Shown: one piece after another, positions 1-9,429 of the stretch
Layout: each line of letters opens with the position of its first letter
Numbering within the stretch: the stretch's first letter is position 1
From: Colwellia hornerae
GTDB taxonomy: Bacteria; Pseudomonadota; Gammaproteobacteria; Enterobacterales; Alteromonadaceae
Assembly (NCBI RefSeq): GCF_007954355.1
Contig: NZ_VOLR01000015.1
Location: 60,829-124,828, forward strand
Direction of reading: 5' to 3'
DNA length: 64,000 bases
Program-made: the position numbers and the translations under genes
The notes under the pieces: generated by a model
Database searches by the model: none
What the model saw: only the letters and a program-made list of their open reading frames with translations
What the model was told of the DNA's origin: nothing

Positions 1-2
1 GA

Positions 3-743
3 AAAGATGTAAAGAATTTTATTAGTAGCCAAACAATTACGACACCCGTTGATGATATCCGTGATATTTATCAGGGGCCACGTTGGAATCAAGCGGTTAC
101 TGACTTAGGCGGCACCCCGACGAGTGATGAAATTTTTGCGCAAATGCAAGCTAATGGAGCCACGTTAAATGCTCAAGGCTTTATTGAGCCCGCAGGCGAT
201 GATCCTTTAATGCAATGGGATATTACCCGTCCATTCAATGCCCCCGATGATAAGATGGTTGACGGCATAGAAGTCGCTGTTCAACATTTCTTTGGCGAGA
301 GTGGTTTTGGTTTCGGTGCTAATGCGACCTTCGTTGATGGAGATGTTAAATTTGATGTGGATGATATAACTAAAGTTGACAGTGTTGCTGAGTTAAAACC
401 GCAAACACCTCTAACCGGTTTAAGTGATTCGGCTAACTTTCAATTGTTCTATGAAAAAGAAGGTTTGTCAGTAAAAGTCACTTACGCTTGGCGTGACGAA
501 TACCTTATTGGTGTCGGACAAGCTCAAGGTTCTTCTGATGCGCCACCACAATTTGCGAAAGAGTTTGGTCAAGTCGATATGAGTATTAACTACGACATTG
601 ATGAAAACTTTACGGTATTTGTTGAAGGCTTAAACCTTAATAACGAAACCGAGCAATCTTTTGGCCGTTACGAAGAGCAGTTTTTATCTGCTAGACAATA
701 CGGTACTAGATATACTGTAGGTGTTCGTTACAGCTTTAAGTAA
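3..743 (+). CDS. TonB-dependent receptor, C-terminal part (5' end outside window)
   Basis: An open frame runs from the left edge to a stop at 743, giving about 246 residues. The internal ATG at 144 is not the real start, because the frame is open and coding-like before it. The sequence shows alternating polar and aromatic beta-strand segments, a conserved stretch near the end (NNETEQSFGRYEEQF) and a terminal strand ending VRYSFK, as in outer-membrane TonB-dependent receptors of marine Alteromonadales. Such receptors carry oligosaccharides across the outer membrane with energy from TonB. The downstream sugar symporter and GH16 laminarinase make a beta-glucan oligosaccharide the likely ligand, but that is inference. 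The plug domain and signal peptide lie outside the window. Confidence 0.85.
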   Translation, partial: KDVKNFISSQTITTPVDDIRDIYQGPRWNQAVTDLGGTPTSDEIFAQMQANGATLNAQGFIEPAGDDPLMQWDITRPFNAPDDKMVDGIEVAVQHFFGESGFGFGANATFVDGDVKFDVDDITKVDSVAELKPQTPLTGLSDSANFQLFYEKEGLSVKVTYAWRDEYLIGVGQAQGSSDAPPQFAKEFGQVDMSINYDIDENFTVFVEGLNLNNETEQSFGRYEEQFLSARQYGTRYTVGVRYSFK

Positions 744-770
744 AACGGTGATCTGCTAAGTTCAATGAAT

Positions 771-804
771 AGGCCTATATTGTTTTGCGATATAGGCCTT
801 TTTT
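771..804 (+). terminator. Rho-independent terminator after the TonB receptor
   Basis: A perfect 10-bp stem (AGGCCTATAT / ATATAGGCCT) with a 9-nt loop is followed directly by six T residues. It lies 28 bp after the receptor stop, so the receptor transcript probably ends here and the symporter gene at 880 has its own promoter. Confidence 0.9.
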
Positions 805-879
805 GTTTATAGGTTTTTTATTTTATAACCTTATATGTCTAAGCTCGTTAGTTGAGTCAATAATCAAAAGAGACGTTTT

Positions 880-2208
880 ATGTTAACAATTCGCGAAAAA
901 ATTGCTTATGGCTTAGGTGATACCGCCAGTAATATTATTTTCCAAACGGTGATGATGTTCCTGTTAATTTTTTATACTGATGTGGTGGGTATTTCGCCAG
1001 CTGTTGTTGGCACTATGTTTTTAGTGGTGCGTTTATTTGACGCGATAACTGATCCCCTGATGGGGGCATTGGCTGACCGTACTAAAACACGTTTTGGACA
1101 ATTTCGACCTTATCTACTTTGGCTTGCTGTGCCGTTTGGCATTATTTCTATTATGGCATTTACGACACCAGACTTGACAGGTAATGCTAAGATTATCTAT
1201 GCCTTTGTTACCTATACCTTGTTAATGATGGTCTATACCGCAATTAATATCCCATATTCTGCGTTAGGTGGTGTTTTAACAACGCAGCCCGCTGAACGTG
1301 TATCAGTACAAACTTATCGATTCGTCTTAGGGATGCTCGGTGGATTAATTGTTGCCGCAGGCACTTTGCCTTTAGTCGAGTATTTTGGTGGTGGTGATAA
1401 AGCCAAAGGGTATCAGTTCACTATGGTCACGATGAGCCTTTTAGGTGTGGCGATGTTTCTATTATGCTTTAGTGGTACTAAAGAACGTGTTTGCGTACCT
1501 GAAAATCAGCAAACCTCCTTTTTCGACGATTTAAAAGCACTGTGGCAAAATGATCAATGGCGAATATTGTCTCTGGCAGGTTTATTTTTATTAACAGGCC
1601 AAGTATTAAGAGCCACATTAGCGATATATTATGTGAAATATGTGCTCGGTCTCGAAGCGCAAATTACTTTATTTATGTCGCTGGGCATGATAGGTAGTAT
1701 TTTAGGCTGCGCTTGTGCTCAAGCTCTTGCGAAAAGAGTCTGCAAGATTAAGGCTTATATTAGTTTACAGCTCATCGCCGCTTTTATCTGTGTGATCAGT
1801 TATTTTGTCCCAAAAGATCAAGTGACTACCGCCTTTGCTTTGTTTTTTTTATGGAGCTTCTTTTTACAAATGGCAACGCCTTTGTTGTGGGCAAAGATGG
1901 CTGACACCATAGATTATGGTCATTGGAGAACGGGTGTGCGCATAACCGGCATGGTCTATTCTTCGGTGGTGTTTTTTATCAAATTAGGTGTCGCTTTTGG
2001 TGGCGCTTTCGCCGGTTGGTTACTGGCTTATTATGGCTATCAAGCAGACGTTGAACAAACAGAAACAGCTAAAGAGGGGATATTACTATCATTCACTGTT
2101 TACCCTGCATTAGGTTCAATACTTGTTGCTTGGGTCATGCGAAAGTACGTGCTTAATAAAGAAAAAGTTGAACAAATACATTTAGCCTTAAAGACTCACG
2201 GGGCTTAG
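880..2208 (+). CDS. GPH-family sugar:cation symporter (MFS superfamily)
   Basis: This 442-residue protein has about twelve hydrophobic segments. Its N-terminus (KIAYGLGDTASNIIF, then TDVVGIS and RLFDAITDPLMGALADRTKTR) is the signature of glycoside-pentoside-hexuronide symporters such as MelB and XynB-type permeases. The conserved DPxxG and ADRTxTRxGxFRP motifs in the first loops are present. These inner-membrane proteins move glycosides with H+ or Na+. In this locus the likely cargo is laminarin-derived oligosaccharide, by context only. A purine-rich AAAAGAGACG lies upstream of the start. It has the same orientation as the GH16 gene 155 bp downstream. Confidence 0.85.
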   Translation: MLTIREKIAYGLGDTASNIIFQTVMMFLLIFYTDVVGISPAVVGTMFLVVRLFDAITDPLMGALADRTKTRFGQFRPYLLWLAVPFGIISIMAFTTPDLTGNAKIIYAFVTYTLLMMVYTAINIPYSALGGVLTTQPAERVSVQTYRFVLGMLGGLIVAAGTLPLVEYFGGGDKAKGYQFTMVTMSLLGVAMFLLCFSGTKERVCVPENQQTSFFDDLKALWQNDQWRILSLAGLFLLTGQVLRATLAIYYVKYVLGLEAQITLFMSLGMIGSILGCACAQALAKRVCKIKAYISLQLIAAFICVISYFVPKDQVTTAFALFFLWSFFLQMATPLLWAKMADTIDYGHWRTGVRITGMVYSSVVFFIKLGVAFGGAFAGWLLAYYGYQADVEQTETAKEGILLSFTVYPALGSILVAWVMRKYVLNKEKVEQIHLALKTHGA

Positions 2209-2363
2209 CCGCTATGCGAGCAGTGTCGTTTTTACCGCAAGGCTAGTCCATCTTGCCTTGTTTTGATTGCGATACATTCTAGTTCCCTTATTGTTGCTAA
2301 TATATTGCTAATAAATAACGCTACCTAGCTGACATGGCGTTATGAATTTGGAGCTTCAATAAC

Positions 2364-3776
2364 ATGAAGAATAAACAAAGTAACAAAAAATCATTGTTGG
2401 TCTTGGTCTTAATCTTAATCCCCGTATTACTTATTGGCCAAGCACTGATAAGCGACGATGAAAGTTATCAGTCCGATGAAGCTCATTTAGCTTCTGCTCA
2501 TCAGGGCGACCAGCAAAGTGATCATCTTGAAAAAAATAACACGGTCGTCTGGGCCATTAATGTTGGTGGCAGTGAATATGTTGGCGTTGACGGTATAAGC
2601 TATCAAGCAGATCAATCGATAATTACTGGTGATATAGGTACGATTGAAAATATCAAAGGCTCACAAGATAGTTTTATTTATCAATCTTTTCGCTTTGGTA
2701 ATATTGGTATTAAGCAACCGATGGAAAATGGCCTGTACGATATCATTTTTAAATTTGCTGAACCTGAAGATAATGCCATGGATGCCCGAGTCTTCAATGT
2801 TTTTGCTGAGGACAAGCTGGTTATTAGCGATTTAAATGTCAGGCTTGCTCGAGATGGTAAGCATATCTCGGCCTTAGCACGAGCTGTTTATAATGTTGAA
2901 GTGACAGATGTACAGCTAGATATAAACTTTCAAGCGATTAATGGGCAGCCAATCCTTAGTGCCCTAATTGTCCGAAAAAAAGAAATTGAGTCAAAGCAAT
3001 GGCAATTAGTTTGGAGTGATGAATTTAATTATCAAGGTAAGCCAGATCCAAATAAATGGAGTTATGATATTTGGCCTGCTCGTAAGGTGAACAGTGAAGA
3101 CCAAACTTATACTGACAGCCTTAAAAATGTCCATGTAAAAGACGGTAATTTAGTGATCACCGCCTACAAAGAAAATTTGGGCGATGCAAAATATAGCTCT
3201 GGCCGTATTCACTCACAAGGTAAAGGCGACTTTCTTTACGGACGTGTCGACGTTCGAGCTAAGTTACCCGCAGGGCAAGGTACTTGGTCAGCTATTTGGA
3301 TGTTGCCTAGTGATGCTTTTAAATATTCAAGCACCTGTCAAGAAGATGAAGATTGGCAAGGCAGTGCAACCTGTGATGCTTGGCCCAACTCGGGTGAAAT
3401 AGACATCATGGAACACGTTGGTTACGACATGCAAACCATTCATGGCACCGTACATAATAAAGCTTATTATTGGGCGAATTGGCAACAACGAAAGGGCAGT
3501 ATCGAAGGTCAAAATGTTGAAAAGGCCTTTCATCTTTACTCCGTTGAGTGGACGCCAGAGAGTATTACCGTATTGTTTGATAATGTGCCTTATTTCTTTT
3601 ATAGCAATGAATCTAGCGGTTGGCGCGCTTGGCCTTACGATCATCCTTACCACGTTATTTTAAATCTCGCGATTGGCGGTATGTGGGGCAAAGCAGGTGG
3701 CCCCATAGATGACAGTATTTTTCCGGTATCAATGGAAGTTGACTTTGTCAGAATATTTAAACCCTTAAATCAGTAA
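2364..3776 (+). CDS. Secreted malectin-GH16 endo-beta-1,3-glucanase (laminarinase)
   Basis: This is a 470-residue two-domain enzyme. Residues 10-29 form a hydrophobic N-terminal segment (signal anchor or signal peptide) without a clear lipobox. Residues about 60-205 resemble a malectin/CBM57-like fold (AINVGGSEYVG; later FKFAEPEDNAMDARVFNVF). Residues about 212-470 are a GH16 catalytic domain starting QLVWSDEFNYQGKPD. The catalytic motif GEIDIME is at 344-350, with E345 as nucleophile and E350 as acid/base. GH16 enzymes of this kind hydrolyse internal beta-1,3 bonds with retention. The protein probably acts outside the cytoplasm as the first step of glucan breakdown. A GGAG ribosome site precedes the ATG. 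Confidence 0.9.
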   Translation: MKNKQSNKKSLLVLVLILIPVLLIGQALISDDESYQSDEAHLASAHQGDQQSDHLEKNNTVVWAINVGGSEYVGVDGISYQADQSIITGDIGTIENIKGSQDSFIYQSFRFGNIGIKQPMENGLYDIIFKFAEPEDNAMDARVFNVFAEDKLVISDLNVRLARDGKHISALARAVYNVEVTDVQLDINFQAINGQPILSALIVRKKEIESKQWQLVWSDEFNYQGKPDPNKWSYDIWPARKVNSEDQTYTDSLKNVHVKDGNLVITAYKENLGDAKYSSGRIHSQGKGDFLYGRVDVRAKLPAGQGTWSAIWMLPSDAFKYSSTCQEDEDWQGSATCDAWPNSGEIDIMEHVGYDMQTIHGTVHNKAYYWANWQQRKGSIEGQNVEKAFHLYSVEWTPESITVLFDNVPYFFYSNESSGWRAWPYDHPYHVILNLAIGGMWGKAGGPIDDSIFPVSMEVDFVRIFKPLNQ

Positions 3777-3875
3777 ACCGTAAATTTTAGAAATAGATGA
3801 ATTTAAACGTTTATCTATCAATTTATTCAATTATTTAGAACAGCATAGTACCTTGAGTTTAGGTAGGAATTAAAA

Positions 3876-6800
3876 ATGAAAATATGTAATAACAACAATC
3901 AAGTGACTGGTGAATTTGTCACTATCGCTGACGAACGCTTTTATGCCATCAACAATGTTAATAAGATGGCTCCTTTTTTTGTTAGCGTTATCTCTAATAG
4001 TGACCATTGGTTATTTGTTTCATCGACGGGCGGCTTGACCGCGGGTCGAGTATCGCCAGAGACGCCTTTATTTCCTTATGTCACCGTAGATAAAATTCAT
4101 GAAAGTGAGTTAAATACCGGTTGTAAAACCCTGCTACGGGCTGACACAGGTAGTGAAAAGGTTGATTGGGAACCCTTCAATCGTGAACATGAACTTCGTT
4201 TTAATATCACCAGAAACTTATACAAAAACGTATTAGGCAATAAACTGTGTTTTGAAGAAATTCATCATGATTTGCAGTTAGCCTTTCGCTATACCTGGGC
4301 AACCAGCGACACCTATGGTTTTGTAAGAAAATGTGAATTAGAGAACTTATCAGATAAACCTTTAAGTGTTGAAATTATTGATGGTTTTCAGAATGTTTTA
4401 CCTGCAGGTACACCGCGTTTTACCCAGACAAATTCAAGCAATTTAGTTGATGCCTATAAGTGGACTGAGCTAGATGAAAGTTCAGGTCTTGCCTTTTTTA
4501 CTTTGTTTTCGGGGATCACCGATAGAGCAGAGCCTTGTGAGTCATTAAAAGCCAATACGGTCTTTTGCCTGGGTTTAGATAACACCGATATTTTACTCTC
4601 ATCTGAGCAATTAAGCGCTTTTCGACGTGGCGAGCAGGTTGAACAAGAAACAACAAAACGGGGTATTCGTGGTGCATTTTTAGTGCATACCACCCTTGAA
4701 CTTAAGCCGCGCAGTGATAAAAAGTGGCAATTTATTGCTAATGTTGAGCAGACTCAAGGTCAATCTGTTGTCTTGCGTCGTCAGCTAGGCGAACGAAATA
4801 AACTTGACGAAGATATCAACGATTCTATAGCGAATGGCTCTGATGCACTAGCACGTATTATGGCTTGTGTTGATGGTTTTCAATTAACCGGTGAAGAGAG
4901 CGTTGCTGAGCATCATTATGCCAATGTTTTATTTAATGCCTTGCGTGGTGGTATTTTTGACGATCAATATATGATCTCTGCAGATGACTTTACCAAGACG
5001 ATTAATTTATTTAACCACAAGGTTTATCAACGTAATCAAGCGCTGTTAGATAGTTTGCCACAAAAGTTAGATTTTGCGGAATTACTGACAGAAATTAAAG
5101 CCTCTGGCGATAGCCAACTTGAGCGCTTAACTTCTGAATACCTGCCGATTTCATTTGGTCGTCGTCATGGCGATCCGAGTCGTCCATGGAACCAGTTTGC
5201 GATTAAATTGGTTGATGAAAACAATAAGCGTTTGTTAACTTATCAAGGAAATTGGCGAGATATTTTTCAAAACTGGGAAGCCTTAACGTATAGCTACCCG
5301 CAATTTATTGAAAGTGTTGTTGCCAAGTTTGTTAATGCCTCAACGATGGATGGTTACAATCCTTATAGAATCACCAAAGAAGGCATCGACTGGGAAGTAG
5401 AAGAGCCTGATGATCCATGGAGTTATATTGGCTATTGGGGTGATCATCAAATTATTTACTTGCAAAAGATGCTCGAGCTGTCTAAGCAATTTCACCCAGA
5501 AAAATTGACGGCGATGCTACGCCAAACACTTTTCAGTTATGCCAATGTCCCTTATCGCATTAAGTCATTTGATGACTTGGTTAAAGATGCTAAAAGCACC
5601 GTTACCTATGATGAATCGCTCGCGCTTAACATTGAACAACGTGTTAAGAAAATAGGCGCTGATGGTAAACTGGTACTCGACTCACAGGGTGACGTTTATC
5701 AAGTTAACTTGCTGGAAAAATTATTAGTGCCCTTGTTATCTAAACTCGGTAATTTAGTGGTTGATGGCGGCATTTGGTTAAATACCCAAAGGCCCGAATG
5801 GAATGATGCAAACAATGCCTTAGTTGGGCAAGGTTTATCTATGGTGACTTTATGTTACTTGCGTCGTTATGTTTGTTTTTTCCAAGAGTTAATTGCTAAT
5901 GAAACGCAAGATATTGAGCTGTCTGTTGAAGTTAACGTATGGTTGACTGAGACGGCAACGGCATTAAATAATTTAGTTTCAACGTTAACGCCTGAGCCAG
6001 TAACGGTTGAGGTACGCTACCAAAGTACTGCCGAACTAGGCATGGCCGCAAGCCATTACCGTCAAGCTATTTATCGCCAAGAAGGTTTTAGTGGTAAGAC
6101 GCATCAGCAGATCAGTCAGATCAGTTCAATGTTAAGTGATGCCTTACAAACGATTGAACATACGATTGACACCAACGAACGCGCCGACGGCTTATATAAC
6201 GCTTATAATTTATTGAGCCTAGAAAATAAGACCTCTACAGTGAAAAATTTGTACCCGATGCTTGAAGGGCAAGTTGCAGCCTTAAGTTCTGGTGCACTTA
6301 AACCAAAGCAAGTGGTTGATGTACTCGAAGCGCTTTTTGCCAGTGATGTTTATCGCCCCGATCAAAAAAGCTTTATGCTTTACCCCGACAGAAAACTGCC
6401 AAGCTTTTTAGAAAAAAATTGTGTTAATGCCCAGCAGGTACAAGAAAATACTTCGTTGCAACAGATGCTTAAACAGGCTGATGAACGCATCATTTTGCAA
6501 GATATTGATGGTCAATATCGTTTCAATGCTGATATGACTAATAGCAATGTTCTACAAGATAAATTAACAGAGCTTAGTCAAGAATATCCTGGCGCACTGA
6601 CAACTGATAAAACCGCGATATTTAACCTTTATGAGCAAACCTTTAATCATCAAGCTTTTACTGGTCGCTCTGGCGGCATGTTTGGTTTTGAAGGTTTGGG
6701 CTGTATCTATTGGCACATGGTTTCTAAGTTGATGTTAGCGGTAGAAGAAAACTTTTTTAGCTGTGTTGAGCAAGGCGAAAGTGACGAGGTAAGGCGACAA

Positions 6801-7319
6801 ATTGCCAGTTTATACTATCGAGTTCGTGACGGTATTGGTTTTAACAAAACACCCCTTGAATACGGGGCATTTCCAATGGACCCTTACTCTCATACCCCTA
6901 AACATTCGGGTGCGCAACAACCGGGTATGACAGGGCAAGTGAAAGAAGAAATACTTTCACGTTTTGGCGAGTTAGGTCTTCGCGTTAACGCCGGTGTTGT
7001 CTCGTTTGAACCAAGCTTGTTGCAATCATGTGAATTTATTCAGCAAGCCAAGCCATTTCGCTACCTAGATGTTAACAAAAATTGGCAAGAAATAACGGTG
7101 CCAGCAATGGGACTCGCATTTACTTGGTGTCAGGTGCCAATTATTTACCAGCTTAACGATGAAGTCGAACCTTCGTTAACAGTGACCTATAAAGAAGGTA
7201 AACCGCAAACATTCTCAGCGTTGTGTCTACCTGCTAAAGAGAGTAATGAGCTGTTTCTTAGAAGCGGTCAAATACAGCAATTAACCCTAACGATATCAAC
7301 CGATAACTTATTCTACTAA
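3876..7319 (+). CDS. Large GH94/GH149-like glycoside phosphorylase, probably beta-1,3-glucan phosphorylase
   Basis: This 1147-residue protein has no signal peptide, so it should be cytoplasmic. The N-terminal third is rich in beta-strand-like segments (SSTGGLTAGRVSPETPLFPY), as in the beta-sandwich of GH94-type phosphorylases. The centre has helical (alpha/alpha)6-like segments with YQGNWRDIFQNWEA, YWGDHQIIYL and PEWNDANNALVGQG. The last resembles the GDWNDG catalytic motif of GH94 and would make D644 the general acid. The length fits GH149 and GH161, whose known members phosphorolyse beta-1,3-glucan oligosaccharides to glucose-1-phosphate. GH149 is favoured because the neighbours are laminarin enzymes and the host is Gram-negative. 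That family assignment rests on memory of family features, not a search. Confidence 0.75.
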   Translation: MKICNNNNQVTGEFVTIADERFYAINNVNKMAPFFVSVISNSDHWLFVSSTGGLTAGRVSPETPLFPYVTVDKIHESELNTGCKTLLRADTGSEKVDWEPFNREHELRFNITRNLYKNVLGNKLCFEEIHHDLQLAFRYTWATSDTYGFVRKCELENLSDKPLSVEIIDGFQNVLPAGTPRFTQTNSSNLVDAYKWTELDESSGLAFFTLFSGITDRAEPCESLKANTVFCLGLDNTDILLSSEQLSAFRRGEQVEQETTKRGIRGAFLVHTTLELKPRSDKKWQFIANVEQTQGQSVVLRRQLGERNKLDEDINDSIANGSDALARIMACVDGFQLTGEESVAEHHYANVLFNALRGGIFDDQYMISADDFTKTINLFNHKVYQRNQALLDSLPQKLDFAELLTEIKASGDSQLERLTSEYLPISFGRRHGDPSRPWNQFAIKLVDENNKRLLTYQGNWRDIFQNWEALTYSYPQFIESVVAKFVNASTMDGYNPYRITKEGIDWEVEEPDDPWSYIGYWGDHQIIYLQKMLELSKQFHPEKLTAMLRQTLFSYANVPYRIKSFDDLVKDAKSTVTYDESLALNIEQRVKKIGADGKLVLDSQGDVYQVNLLEKLLVPLLSKLGNLVVDGGIWLNTQRPEWNDANNALVGQGLSMVTLCYLRRYVCFFQELIANETQDIELSVEVNVWLTETATALNNLVSTLTPEPVTVEVRYQSTAELGMAASHYRQAIYRQEGFSGKTHQQISQISSMLSDALQTIEHTIDTNERADGLYNAYNLLSLENKTSTVKNLYPMLEGQVAALSSGALKPKQVVDVLEALFASDVYRPDQKSFMLYPDRKLPSFLEKNCVNAQQVQENTSLQQMLKQADERIILQDIDGQYRFNADMTNSNVLQDKLTELSQEYPGALTTDKTAIFNLYEQTFNHQAFTGRSGGMFGFEGLGCIYWHMVSKLMLAVEENFFSCVEQGESDEVRRQIASLYYRVRDGIGFNKTPLEYGAFPMDPYSHTPKHSGAQQPGMTGQVKEEILSRFGELGLRVNAGVVSFEPSLLQSCEFIQQAKPFRYLDVNKNWQEITVPAMGLAFTWCQVPIIYQLNDEVEPSLTVTYKEGKPQTFSALCLPAKESNELFLRSGQIQQLTLTISTDNLFY

Positions 7320-7357
7320 GCATTATTTAGCATAAATTTTTTGGTGGTTCGATTAAA

Positions 7358-7379
7358 GACGGGGTGTTAATACCCCGTC
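7358..7379 (+). other. GC-rich hairpin between the phosphorylase and first GH17 gene
   Basis: A perfect 8-bp stem (GACGGGGT / ACCCCGTC) with a 6-nt loop lies 38 bp after the phosphorylase stop. No T tract follows on either strand, so it is not a standard terminator. It may stabilise the upstream mRNA 3' end or tune expression between genes of one operon. Confidence 0.55.
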
Positions 7380-7410
7380 AATTATATAACGATGGATATC
7401 GGAGACGAGC

Positions 7411-8298
7411 ATGTCGAGTAAATACAATAAGCATATGTCATTGGCTGGAATGAATCTTGGTCATTCTTCTCGAGAAGACTTACAAAGTGCCGTTACTGGG
7501 GTACTTGATAATAAAATTCATGGTATTTCCTTTAGCCCTTATACCGAAGGACAAGGGCCTGGTACTATTATAAGTGAAGCACAGATATCGGCACGTTTGG
7601 CGGTTATTTCCCCCAACATTAACTGGATCCGTTCTTTTTCTTGTACTGATGGTAATGAAAATATCCCCAAGATAGCCAAGCAGCAAGGCCTAAAAACCTT
7701 AGTGGGTGCGTGGTTAGATGATGATTTAGAAAATAATGAAAAAGAGATTAATAATCTGATAGCAGTTGCGCAGCAAGGCTATGCCGATATTGTTGCCGTT
7801 GGCAATGAGGTATTACTGCGTGAAGATTTAACCGAAGCGCAATTAATCGCTTACATAAATCGTGTCAAAGCAGCATTACCGGGTATCGAAGTGGGCTATG
7901 TAGACGCTTACTATGAATTTGAAGAACATCCTAATGTTACCGATGCCTGCGACTTGATCTTAGCGAATTGTTATCCTTTTTGGGAAGGCTGTGCCCTTGA
8001 GTACTCCATCCTCTACATGAAAGACATGTATCGCCGTGCAATTAAAGCTGGTAAGGGTAAAAAAGTTATTATCACTGAAACTGGCTGGCCGAACGAAGGT
8101 CCAGCAGAGTGGGGTGCTGTACCATCTTATGAAAACGCCATTAAGTACTTTTTAGGTACTTATCAGTGGGCAGAAGAAGAGCATATAGCGGTCTTCTATT
8201 TTTCATCATTTGATGAGGTTTGGAAAGTTAAAGATGAAGGCGGTGTTGGCGCGCATTGGGGCCTTTGGGATAAAAACGGGAAATTAAAATATGTTTAA
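7411..8298 (+). CDS. GH17-family beta-1,3-glucan hydrolase or transglycosylase (leaderless)
   Basis: This 295-residue protein is made up almost wholly of a TIM-barrel GH17 domain. The acid/base is E133 in AVGNEVLL and the nucleophile E223 in IITETGWP, the two signature motifs of GH17 endo-beta-1,3-glucanases and glucanosyltransferases. SPYTEGQGPG near the N-terminus and CYPFWEG also fit the family. No signal peptide is seen, so the protein probably works in the cytoplasm on imported laminari-oligosaccharides, next to the phosphorylase. The start has a strong GGAG site at the right spacing. Its stop overlaps the start of the next GH17 gene by 8 bp, which indicates translational coupling. Confidence 0.9.
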   Translation: MSSKYNKHMSLAGMNLGHSSREDLQSAVTGVLDNKIHGISFSPYTEGQGPGTIISEAQISARLAVISPNINWIRSFSCTDGNENIPKIAKQQGLKTLVGAWLDDDLENNEKEINNLIAVAQQGYADIVAVGNEVLLREDLTEAQLIAYINRVKAALPGIEVGYVDAYYEFEEHPNVTDACDLILANCYPFWEGCALEYSILYMKDMYRRAIKAGKGKKVIITETGWPNEGPAEWGAVPSYENAIKYFLGTYQWAEEEHIAVFYFSSFDEVWKVKDEGGVGAHWGLWDKNGKLKYV

Positions 8299-9283
8299 AA
8301 ATCACAGTGATAAAGTCGCAACCATTAGTTCGATGAAGTTGGTTCATGAAAACGCTATTTGTTATTCGGGCTATCGTGACGGGCAAAACCCAAGAGAAGG
8401 TCTTTACCCAAGTTATAATGAAGTTAAAGAAGACTTACTTATTTTGCAAGAAAACTGGCGCTACCTGCGACTTTACGATTGTGGACCACACGCCGAACTT
8501 GTTCTCGATGTTATCAATACTGAAAAGTTACATTTTAAGGTGATGCTGGGTGTCGATATGGCAGCAGAAATGAGTAATCCTAATTGCCCTTGGGGTGCCG
8601 ATTTTAGCCAAGAAGTTATTAATGCTAATCGCCAGAAAAATTGTGATGAAATTCATAGTATGATCGCGCTGACCAAAAAGTTTGACGACATCGTATTTTC
8701 AGTTTCTGTCGGCAATGAAGCAAGTGTCGAATGGACAGACCATATGGTACCTGTCGATAGTTTAGTAAACTATGTAAAACAAATAAAAAAAGAAATTCAT
8801 CAACCGGTCACTTTTTGTGAAAATTATGTCCCTTGGACTTATAAACTTGAGCCTTTGGTTGCTGAACTAGATTTTATTTCCATTCATACTTATCCCGCCT
8901 GGGAATACAGAACCATGGAAGATGCACTCGAGTATACCAAACAAAATTATTACAGTGTTGCCCATCATTATCCTGACAAACCGGTGATCATCACCGAAGC
9001 TGGCTGGACAACGGCATCAAATGGACGGGGCATAGAGCCTTGGAATGCTAACGAAGCGCTACAGGCAGAATATTATCAGCAGCTGCTTGCTTGGACGACA
9101 GAAGAAAAAATTCTGACCTTTGTTTTTGAAGCCTTTGATGAACCATGGAAAGGATCTCCAGATAAATTAGAACCTGAAAAACATTGGGGACTCTTTAAAG
9201 TCGACCGTACGCCTAAGTTAGTGATGAAAGATATTTATCCAAATAAGGTTATAAACATTAACAAAAACAATGCGGTTGCTTAG
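8291..9283 (+). CDS. Second GH17-family beta-1,3-glucan-active enzyme (leaderless)
   Basis: This 330-residue GH17 protein has E143 in SVSVGNEASVEW as acid/base and E236 in IITEAGWT as nucleophile. It is clearly diverged from its neighbour and carries its own loops (for example CENYVPWTYKLEP). As in the first copy, no signal peptide is visible. The start overlaps the end of the upstream GH17 gene by 8 bp (ATGTTTAA), so the two are made from one message and may act as a pair, perhaps one hydrolase and one transglycosylase, or enzymes with different chain-length or branch preferences. The exact specificity cannot be read from sequence. Confidence 0.88.
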   Translation: MFKNHSDKVATISSMKLVHENAICYSGYRDGQNPREGLYPSYNEVKEDLLILQENWRYLRLYDCGPHAELVLDVINTEKLHFKVMLGVDMAAEMSNPNCPWGADFSQEVINANRQKNCDEIHSMIALTKKFDDIVFSVSVGNEASVEWTDHMVPVDSLVNYVKQIKKEIHQPVTFCENYVPWTYKLEPLVAELDFISIHTYPAWEYRTMEDALEYTKQNYYSVAHHYPDKPVIITEAGWTTASNGRGIEPWNANEALQAEYYQQLLAWTTEEKILTFVFEAFDEPWKGSPDKLEPEKHWGLFKVDRTPKLVMKDIYPNKVININKNNAVA

Positions 9284-9429
9284 TTTTCCTTAACGTTTAA
9301 CAATCGATAAAAGTAATAACCCAAGGATTTTGTCAGCAAATATTGCTCGCTCAAAGTCGTTGGGTTTTATTTTATTGGCCTAATTTAAAGATTAAAATCC
9401 GCTTATTGACCCAATCGATTAACCTTTTT

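Noticed and set aside
3327..3653. 108-codon minus-strand open frame inside the GH16 gene
   Set aside because: It lies fully antisense to a well-supported GH16 domain and has no ribosome site or family features.
9318..9366. AACCCAA / TTGGGTT hairpin as a terminator after the second GH17 gene
   Set aside because: The arms are only 7 bp and 35 nt apart. The T-rich tail is weak, so I do not call it.
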